NCBI GenBank assembly: GCA_021521415.1
Contig: JAIQDT010003843.1
Location: forward strand, 62,001-126,000
DNA: 64,000 bases
Origin: Bidens hawaiensis
Lineage: Eukaryota; Streptophyta; Magnoliopsida; Asterales; Asteraceae
Direction: 5' to 3'
Shown here one piece after another: positions 56,971-64,000 of this stretch; position 1 is the first letter of the stretch; each line of letters begins with the position of its first letter. Under the pieces are notes generated by a model. It was not told where the DNA came from, did not search any database, and saw only the letters and a list, made by a program, of their open reading frames with translations. Both the position numbers and the translations under genes were made by a program.

Positions 56971-58401
56971 ACTTCAAACCACAATTGCTTTCAAAACTCA
57001 ACCACCAAACAAACCACAAACCCGGCTCAGTCAAGGTCCCAAGTCATACCCTATTCCCTCGTTATTATATGTTTGCACTAGTATACTTGATATAATATTT
57101 AAACCATAGAATTCTAATCAAACCTAACATGATTTCGGTTTTACCCACACATAACACACCTCCACACGTTAACTCTCTTCTTGGTGATCATTCACATGTA
57201 TTCAATCATAACCAATTCTCCTCGCATACGCTTGTACTACCGTCAAATCTCCACCTATATAAATGCTTTGACACAAATGCAAATCAAGAGGACTTAAAAC
57301 GGGGCTAAGTGTAAGGGTATGGATTGGGACTATTGAAAGTGGCTCAGGCGATCCGATCCGGCTTATTACATCAAAACTAAGTAAACAATAAAATAAACAA
57401 CTACAATCATTACTAACTTACAGCTCAACACTCACTACACCATACTTCGAACATTGACTCTCAACTTTTTCTTTCTTTTTCTCTTTTTTTCATTTTTTTT
57501 CTTTTTCTCTTTTCTTTTTTTTCTTTTTTTTTTCATTTTTTTTTCGAGTAAACATAATACTTAATACTTCCTATTGCTTAGTACTATAACAATTACAAAT
57601 ACAAAGAAATACCTACTAAGCCGGATCGTCTCGCAAATTAACATCAGAGTTGATCAAATAAAAAGAATAGGTCCAATAAAGTTTTCTAAGGGAACCAACC
57701 CCCCGCCCCTTTCATTACCCACGCTCATATGTGTAATGTATGAGGCCCAACCCCCAAAACCCACACTCGCGCTCCTCCAGACGAGGCTTTAACCTAAGTG
57801 CCTCTATCACTTTTGCACTTATGCTAAGCTAAGGTCTCGAAATGCATTGATAGCACAAGTTCTAATGGAGAATAACCATTCCATCATCGCTCTTCGTTTT
57901 CCTAATACTCAAGTGTATCCAGACATGTTATTTAGGTTATTTTACCGAAAGCATGCTAACCTTGAATAGAATACTACACAACCTCGTTTTTAAAACAACT
58001 AAGCAAACTTGAATTTAAGGGAATTGTGACCATGAAAAGGGACCAAAACTTTACCCCGCCATCTTACCACTTTTCGGTTTTTATTCAATTTATTTTTTTT
58101 TTTTGAAAATGAAAAATTCCCCCGTCCTCACACTTGGGATACATTGTCCCCAATGTATGGGTTTGAGAAAATAAAACAAAGACATTACTAATTCAAAACT
58201 CCACTTCCATTCATGAAAAACCCATGTTGTCCCCAACATAGTGTCGAAGAGAAATCCATAAGAATTTCCCCACACTTGGTTTTTGCTAAAATCGTAACTT
58301 AAAATACCATTAATAACAAACAAACTAGAAACTATAAAGCAAAATAAAAATAAAAATATACAAAATGTACAATTACCACTTTTTTGAAACTTTTATGACA
58401 T
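56971..58401 (-). other. Non-coding 3' region of element E where RT should be
   Basis: No RT, RNase H or integrase motif is visible on the minus strand. A pyrimidine-only tract (plus strand, 57466-57545) gives an 80-base purine run in the element RNA. Small ORFs in both strands show no domains. Confidence 0.7.
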
Positions 58402-61400
58402 TCAAGGTGGGTGGCTGGCCCACTCCCGTGCAGCCTTCTCGTTATAAGCACGCTCTTTTTCAAGCAACAATTGTCGTTCTTCCGGCAACCCAGGGTCGGG
58501 CCCGAACATCTTCATCCTCCACCCTGGATCATTTAGGTTAGGTGGATGTCTCACTTTCGTCTTCCTTGGTCGGCCACTTTTTTCTGCCACCTTCTCACTC
58601 TGTTGATGCTCAACTTCTTTCTTCTCAACTGACCTGTCAATCACAAAACACTCCATTTTCGTGTGATCCTTGCTCAAGGATACATAATTGTTAACAAAAT
58701 CAGCCTTCAGGCTTTCCTTGTCAACAAGAGGGTTAGTAGTATTTTCAAATAATAATAACCGTTTATCACGATTCCCACATTTAATTCCTAGTGTCCCCTT
58801 AGCACAATCAATTACTGGAAGTGAAGTGGAGAGGAAGGGTCTACCCAATATGACTGTGGGTTGCGCATTAGTTACATTTTTAGCATAATCAAGTACTAAA
58901 AAGTCAACTGGGTAACATAAATCCTCCACATGTACCATCACATTATATATCATGCCTCGGGGAAGTGTATGGGTTTGATATGCTAAAACCACGGTGGTGT
59001 TTACTTTTTGTAACAGACCAAACTCATACTGATCATATAAACTACCGAGCATGATACTAACACAAGCTCCAAGATCTAGCAGTGCCCGATCAGTTTTAAA
59101 TTCACCAATTTGGATTGATAAAAGGGGCACTCCTGGGTCTTGAAGTTTACTCGGGATAATATTATTATCAACCCTCGCATCCCTTATTTTGGTTAATATG
59201 TCATTTAAACATTTATCACAAGAACAATTTTCACAAAAAGATTTTTCATTCGGTTGTAATTCAGAGTTATTTTGGAAAATTGTTTCATAATTACCCACAT
59301 TTTCAATCTCATCACTAATATCTTCCACCACCCCCTCAACAAACTGTGGTGTTGGATCAACTTGAGCACTAGAAATTCCAAAATTAGGCAAAAGACTTAC
59401 CGCATTGATATGCACGTTGTTCCCCTTCTTTAAGCCCGAGCTGTTTTTCTTCATATTCTCAACATCGGTTGCAAGTTAACCCATTTGAGTGGTCAAAGAT
59501 TGAATGGATTTGTCACGGACTTCATTCTTTTGCATGCGCACTTCATCAAGTTGATTTCTCCTTTGCATGTCTTGTTGCATCATCCTAAGCATATCCATGA
59601 CTTCATTCCCACTTGAAGAACTTTAACCCGAAGACCTACTTTGACCACTTCCCGTTTGTTGATATTGACTTTGACTTCCTTGGTTGTTCCTATTTTGAGC
59701 ATTCCCTTGATTAAAATATTGTTGACGAGAAAAAAAATGGGTTTGGGAAGTCCCTTAAAAGTTAGGGTTGAGTTGAGTCGATGGGTTGCCATATCGAAAA
59801 TTGGGATGATTTCTCAACCCGGGGTGGTACGTGTTTGAATTCATGTTGTAGCTCCAACCACCTCCTTGACCTTGAATTGAATTTACCTCTTCAACTTGCC
59901 CTTCCACACCGGGACACAAATCACTTGCATGTCCCAATGTGTAACAACTCGTGCATACATCATACACTTGATTGGAGACTTGAGGTTCTTCATTGTTAAC
60001 CGCATGCACTTGTGGCCTTGTGGTGGCCGGTCTTGCTCTTCTTGCGGTTTGAGCCTTTCTTTTCGATGTAACCGACATTTGTTCCAAGAATGGCCAATCA
60101 TCTTGTTCATAATTTGTACCAAATGTACCATTTGTGATTGACATTAAGTCCCGTTCGTCTTCCGTACTCAACCCCTCATGAAAAGCGTTCAACAATTCCC
60201 AAAGAGCAATACCGTGGTGAGGGCAATTCTTGATCATCATGTTGAATCGCTTAAAGGCTTCATGAAACATCTCACCCGATTGTTGTTGGAAGCTTCTCAA
60301 ACTTCGTCTTGCATCATTTGTCTTTTGGGCCGTGTAAAACTCTTCCAAGAACCTTTGTTGCATCTCAGCTCAAGTATAGATTGATGCGGAAGGCAAGGTG
60401 TAAAACCATCTTTTTGCCTTATCTTCTAACAAAAATTGGAATAAAATCAACTTAACCTCATCCGGTGAAAAACCTTGACCCCCGATCGTGTTGCAAATTG
60501 AGTCATACGCCTCCAAATGGAAATAGGGTTCTTCGGTTACTAAACCCTTGTACTTTGTTAAACTTTGGAGTGCGTTGGTTCTAACCTCAAATGTTCTTCC
60601 ATTTTGATGTTGAGGAATGACCACCGGAGATGGGTTGTTTGTAATGATCGGTCGAAAGTGAGCTTCGATTCCCCTCGCCATCTCTCTCACATGCCTTCTC
60701 GGTACCCCCATTGGTACTCTCGGATGACCCATTTGCCTATACATGGGCCTTAGCGGTGGATGTTGTTGGTATTGAGGTTGAGGTATTGGTTGTTGAGGTT
60801 GTTGATAATGGGGTTGTGGAGGAACTTGTTGCAATAGTTGTGGTTGTTATACTTGATTGACATGTGGTCCACCCCATTATTGCACTTGTTGTTGCGGTTG
60901 AAAGTCGAATCCATACCCAAACTGCCCTTGAATCCTCAACTGACTCCCATCAACCCCACTTGAATAACCTTTTTCAAACTCTTCATACCCTTCATTGCCA
61001 TCACCATACCGTGGCCCACCAAAAAAATGTGGGCCCGATCTTTGACCCGGTGAAGTATGGATTATCGGTGGGTCTTGGGAAAACGTGTATGGTTGTTGAT
61101 AAAGTGGATTTCGTTGAGATTGGAAGGATGATTGTTGTGGTGAGTTTGATGATTGTCCTTTAATAGGCATGAAATTTGTCAAGGGTGGGAGGTTAGCTGG
61201 TGGCTGAAAGCTAAATGCAGCTGAATTAGGTTCACTTGTGGAATTGGTGGTGGTAATGGGTACAGTAGATGGTGGGTTTGGAGAATTAATGGGTGGTGGC
61301 ATCGGCGGTACGGTTTGTTCCGAAGCCATGATTGTGGTGTTAGTTGCTCGACTTTTTGTGCTTGGAGACCCAATAACCTTGTTTTCCTTCTGTAGAATCC

Positions 61401-61482
61401 GGTTCTGACGAAAGGTTCTCTCGATTTCAGGATCAAACGCTAACGGTGATGAAGACCGAGAGCTTCTTGTATGAATATACAT
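58402..61482 (-). pseudogene. Element E gag-protease
   Basis: A single minus-strand frame of about 1030 codons runs from 61482 to 58402 with a few in-frame stops (near 60877, 60835, 60370, 59755 and in 59455-59650). Gag: RSSRSSSPLAFDPEIERTF near the start, Pro/Gln-rich middle, then the core with YDSICNTIGG, KLILFQFLLEDKAKRWFYTL, WAEMQQRFLEEFYT (start partly lost), QQQSGEMFHEAFKRFNMMI and a CCHC-like CTSCYTLGHASDLC (near 59920). A coiled coil near 59560 (MLRMMQQDMQRRNQLDEV) follows. The protease has ALLDLGACVSIM at the active site and VILGRPFL. This is the standard Athila gag-pro layout. Confidence 0.9.
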
Positions 61483-61570
61483 GTAAGTAGCTGCACACTA
61501 GCACAACCCGCGTAAAACTGACAATAAACAATTAAACAAAAACTATAAAAATAACACACGTTGCGCACTA

Positions 61571-61589
61571 CTCCCCGGCAACGGCGCCA
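61571..61589 (-). other. Primer binding site of element E, tRNA-Asp type
   Basis: On the minus strand TGGCGCCGTTGCCGGGGAG follows the 5' LTR after a short spacer. TGGCGCCGTTGCCGGGG is the tRNA-Asp primer site used by Athila-lineage Ty3 elements. Confidence 0.9.
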
Positions 61590-61594
61590 AAATT

Positions 61595-62745
61595 TGACAT
61601 GAGGTCGAAGGCTCGCTCAAACTTAAACCAAATACTACTAAATAGATAGTGGTAAGTGGGTATCGAACACGAGGAGTTTGTGGAAAGTGTGTTAATAAGT
61701 AGCTCAACGATTACCTAATATAAATGTAAATGACGAAACAGTAATTTCCAAGTTGGTTTTGATTTGATTTTTTATCTAAAATAAACTAACACGAAAGTTG
61801 TAAACGAATAATTAAACAAGCATTCCTCTTGGGGTTCGGGTTATTACTCAACACTCTTGTTAACATTCGATGGATAAACCATAATATCTCGGTTTTGAGT
61901 ACATGCAATTGTTTGTGATTAATCAAAAACTAAGTACTCGGATTCCTAGAATGCGAGGTTGTTACTCAACAATCAATCAATACGATTATCCCTAATTCCT
62001 TCCACTAAATCTCGGTTGTCAACGACACCAAGAACACATGGTTCAAAACTAGATATTAGCGATAAAGACAAGCTACAAATAATCACACAAACATCATGAC
62101 TATACTAACATAACATTTAGATAATCAATCCAAGTTCAAGAACAATAAACAAAAGTGTTTTGCGATTAACCTTACATCCCAAGAGGAATACCATAGAACT
62201 AGCCACTCATAGCTCGATAGATCATTGATGCATCAAGTATCTTGTTTATATCAATCCCAAACATAAACAAATGAGTACAAACACCCAAAATATGATTATT
62301 GTCTTTAAAAATAGCCTCTAAGCCGTCCCCAATTGAAAGGTATGTGAAAAGATACCCAAAAACGGCCTAAAAGGTGGCCCAAACTCAGCAGTCACGTGTC
62401 GGACCGTGGGCCACGGTCTACACCGTGTACCATGGTCCAGTTACGGTGCTCAGAATGCCACGGTACGGTGTTGATTTTGGTGCATGTTTGACCGTGGCCC
62501 ATGGTCAACACCGTGGACCACGGTGGAGCTCTTCCTCAATTTCTTGTTTTCTTCATATATTTCTCGTTTCAACTCCGTTTTCTTCGCCGTTTTCGCCCAC
62601 GTTCTCGTAATTTCATCCTTTACCTCCTCCTACCTGCAAACATATGAGTAACCATAGTCAACTAATTCCATGAAATTAAGTTGGTTAAGCAAATACATTT
62701 GTTTCTTTTAACTCACTTAACAGCTTCCCTACGAGTCACTCGTCA
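61595..62745 (-). repeat. Element E 5' LTR (1151 bp)
   Basis: Plus-strand TGACATGAGGTCG to CACTCGTCA, nearly identical to 55776-56933. It lacks a short stretch (TATTCTG) present in the other copy near 56651, and has the same CCGTGG/CCACGG cluster at 62402-62527. Confidence 0.9.
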
Positions 62746-63591
62746 AGGACTTTACTTGCTTGTTTATCATTTGCTTATGAATTGTACGGTTTTTATGTAA
62801 TTATATCAAACTGTGTGAACTCACCAACTATTCATATAGTTGATTTTATTTTATACATATGCCACAGGTACCGTGATTAGAGGATGATGCTAAATGAATA
62901 CGTAGATCTAAGTTATCAAAAATAATAAATAAATTATTATAGTTGTTTATCTTTGATTTGGATGTATTTGTTTGCTTTGAAAACTTGTGTACTTATGTAT
63001 TTGTGTTTTACACGAATTAATGATATTATGGTCACTTAATAGTGTCACGTGTGTTTGAACAATCTGCATATCACACTCGCGCATTTCCGCTTAAGCCGGG
63101 GTGTAATAGTTAATACCTGTGGTCCCGCTGCAATTGCGAGGAGACCGAACTGTCGGAGAATCGAAGATGTGAAGAGCTAGACCAGAGTATTGAAGGGCTA
63201 TGACTGCCGGAGATGTGAAGGGAAACAGCATGACTACCTGATATCTGGAGAGGGAGAATCAGAGAAGGTTTTGTGCGTATTCTGCTTGAAGTTAGATTGA
63301 AATGATAAGCGCCGTATTTAATTGTTTTGTATAAAAATTTAGGATTAACTATTTCGGGCATATAACATATTATATTATTATATATTTTTATCTATAAAAA
63401 AATCTAATTAGGTACTAACAGCTACTTAACAGGTAAACGGGTATTTTACCTATTTAGACACGAAAATTAACAGGCCGATTCGTATCTACCTGTTTAGTAC
63501 ACGAAACCTGTTAATGCCATACCGGATACTTTATAAAGTCGTGTAGGTTCGTGTCGTGTATTCGTGTATCGTGTCTAAATTTCCAGCCTTA

Positions 63592-64000
63592 TCCACAAGA
63601 TTGCCTTTTTCTATTTCACCAATTTTCTTTTTGCGTTCTATTCTTTCCTTCTCCTCCTGCTCGGTCAGATTATTAGTTTCAGCACATAAATCTAACACAT
63701 TCAACATTTTGTATAATTCTCTACGCAAACCGTGATCCATATGTGCCACCTCCTTCCTCAATGCCCTAATGGTAAATTTACCCATGAGAAGTTTTTAAGC
63801 CAACCGAACATCTGGCCTTCAGCCCTCAGGTGTAACAATCACCCCTTTTACCACCTCTTCCTGTTCTTTACTTATATAGCCACAAATTGAAGAATCAAAA
63901 AAGCTTCAGACCAAAATTAAGGTCTACAAAAGCCAAGACCAGTGGTCTGATCAAAATATCGAACTTTTAGGTAAAGCTGTTAAGGAGGCCATCGAATAAC
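63592..64000 (-). pseudogene. LINE (L1-type) ORF2, upstream piece
   Basis: On the minus strand, pieces in shifting frames follow plant L1 ORF2 order between endonuclease and reverse transcriptase: an SDQ..GLG / LNFGL-KLF-FFN-WLYK trace near 63870-63960 (the NFGPKPFRFFNSWL region), then IRALRKEVAHMDHGL (about 63730-63775), NNLTEQEEKERIERKKKI and EIEKGNLVD at the edge. The frame resumes at 30487 with LKQRARIKW once the hAT element is removed. The 5' part lies beyond the window. LINE endonuclease/RT would copy element RNA at the target; this copy is broken. Confidence 0.65.

Larger units (their letters stand above)
55776..62745 (-). mobile_element. Element E: Athila-type gag-protease-only retrotransposon
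   Basis: LTRs at 55776-56933 and 61595-62745 with a perfect AGGAC duplication (55771-55775, 62746-62750). The primer site beside the high-coordinate LTR is tRNA-Asp type, so the element is on the minus strand. Gag and protease fill 61482-58402, then about 1.47 kb without RT, RNase H or integrase leads to the 3' LTR. The LTRs are very similar (a handful of substitutions and a small indel by eye). It fits non-autonomous gag-only (TR-GAG-like) elements that depend on an autonomous partner. Confidence 0.9.
44612..63108 (+). repeat. Solo LTR D (about 1759 bp), split by elements C and E
   Basis: Three pieces join: 44612-44675, 54439-55775 and 62751-63108. It starts TGTGACATTCATCG and ends CCGGGGTGTAATA; GTTAA flanks it at 44607-44611 and 63109-63113, so it is a solo LTR. 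It has TATAAAA at 55004, the donor-like GTGAGTTT at 55451, CCCCC (55466) with TTTTGGGGG (55491), the palindrome GTATGATCATAC (55626-55637), the CAACTAT-TCAT-ATAGTTG hairpin (62825-62842) and an acceptor-like CCACAG ending at 62867. A 51-bp tandem repeat (55686 and 55737) continues across E. Confidence 0.85.
30496..63591. mobile_element. hAT-like MITE (about 650 bp) split by two nested inserts
   Basis: The left end reads TAGGGCTTGCATATTG; the right end, reverse-complemented, reads TAAGGCTGGAAATTTAG. Perfect TCCACAAG copies flank it (30488-30495 and 63592-63599). After removal of F and solo LTR D with their duplications about 651 bp remain: 30496-30522, 44466-44611 and 63114-63591. Sub-terminal DNA is rich in ACACGATAAGACAC and GTGTCGTGTATTCGTG motifs in opposite orientations at the two ends, as expected of this class. 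The TSD falls in the LINE frame, which reads through once the element is taken out. Confidence 0.8.

Noticed and set aside
54906..63108. LTR D starting at TGTAACATCC (54906)
   Set aside because: No duplication matches (TAAAC against GTTAA), and LTR-D-like sequence extends further upstream. Starting at 44612 gives a perfect GTTAA duplication once element C is removed.

Overview
The window looks like plant nuclear DNA from a flowering plant, probably a eudicot; an Asteraceae-like genome is my guess, not shown. It is AT-rich and made almost entirely of transposable elements: Ty3 chromoviruses with initiator-Met primer sites, an Athila-type element primed by tRNA-Asp, Ty1-copia, a LINE, hAT, CACTA and Mutator-like DNA elements. 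No rRNA, tRNA or CRISPR is visible. Only one ordinary host gene is convincing: an RRM-like protein gene on the minus strand at 20186-20992.

Layout. 1-3272: AT-rich sequence with a 473-bp hAT-like MITE (813-1285, 8-bp duplication) and a CACTA terminus ending at 3272. 3273-12645: a decayed Tat/Ogre-like gag region split by Ty3 element A (5281-12156, duplication TCAAG). 12646-18122: a hAT transposase relic (14215-14835), a hAT MITE (15019-15579, duplication GTTTCAAC) and a 1.4-kb Mutator-like element with ~207-bp inverted ends (16181-17596, duplication TTTATTATA). 18123-20016: solo LTR B (duplication ACGTT), then the host gene. 20993-24282: AT-rich spacer, an AACCGGTT-rich patch and a diverged duplicate of the 15.6-17.9 kb block. 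24283-28064: a truncated Ty3 element H with unusual upstream ORFs, fused to a minus-strand copia relic (about 28090-30262).

30263-64000 is a nested pile resolved by target-site duplications. A minus-strand LINE reading frame (63592-64000, resuming at 30487) is split by a ~650-bp hAT-like MITE (30496-63591, duplication TCCACAAG). The MITE is split by a 13.9-kb minus-strand chromovirus F (30523-44460, duplication CCCGT/CCCGC) and by solo LTR D (44612-63108, duplication GTTAA). F holds solo LTR G (35850-37327, duplication CATAC). D holds the nearly full-length chromovirus C (44676-54433, duplication GTACT) and the gag-protease-only Athila-type element E (55776-62745, duplication AGGAC).

The most interesting signal is not a gene. 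The chromovirus LTRs (A, B, C, D, F, G), otherwise diverged, share a module: a GTGAGT splice-donor-like site, in most a CCCC...TTTTGGGG pair, a short hairpin whose stem changes on both sides between families, and an acceptor-like AG 238-326 bp before the LTR end. Elements A and C also share leader hairpins with a GTGATT/GTGATA/GTGGTT loop and compensating stems, and A carries a run of six further related hairpins between primer site and gag. These look like conserved RNA structures of the element transcripts and should be tested first.
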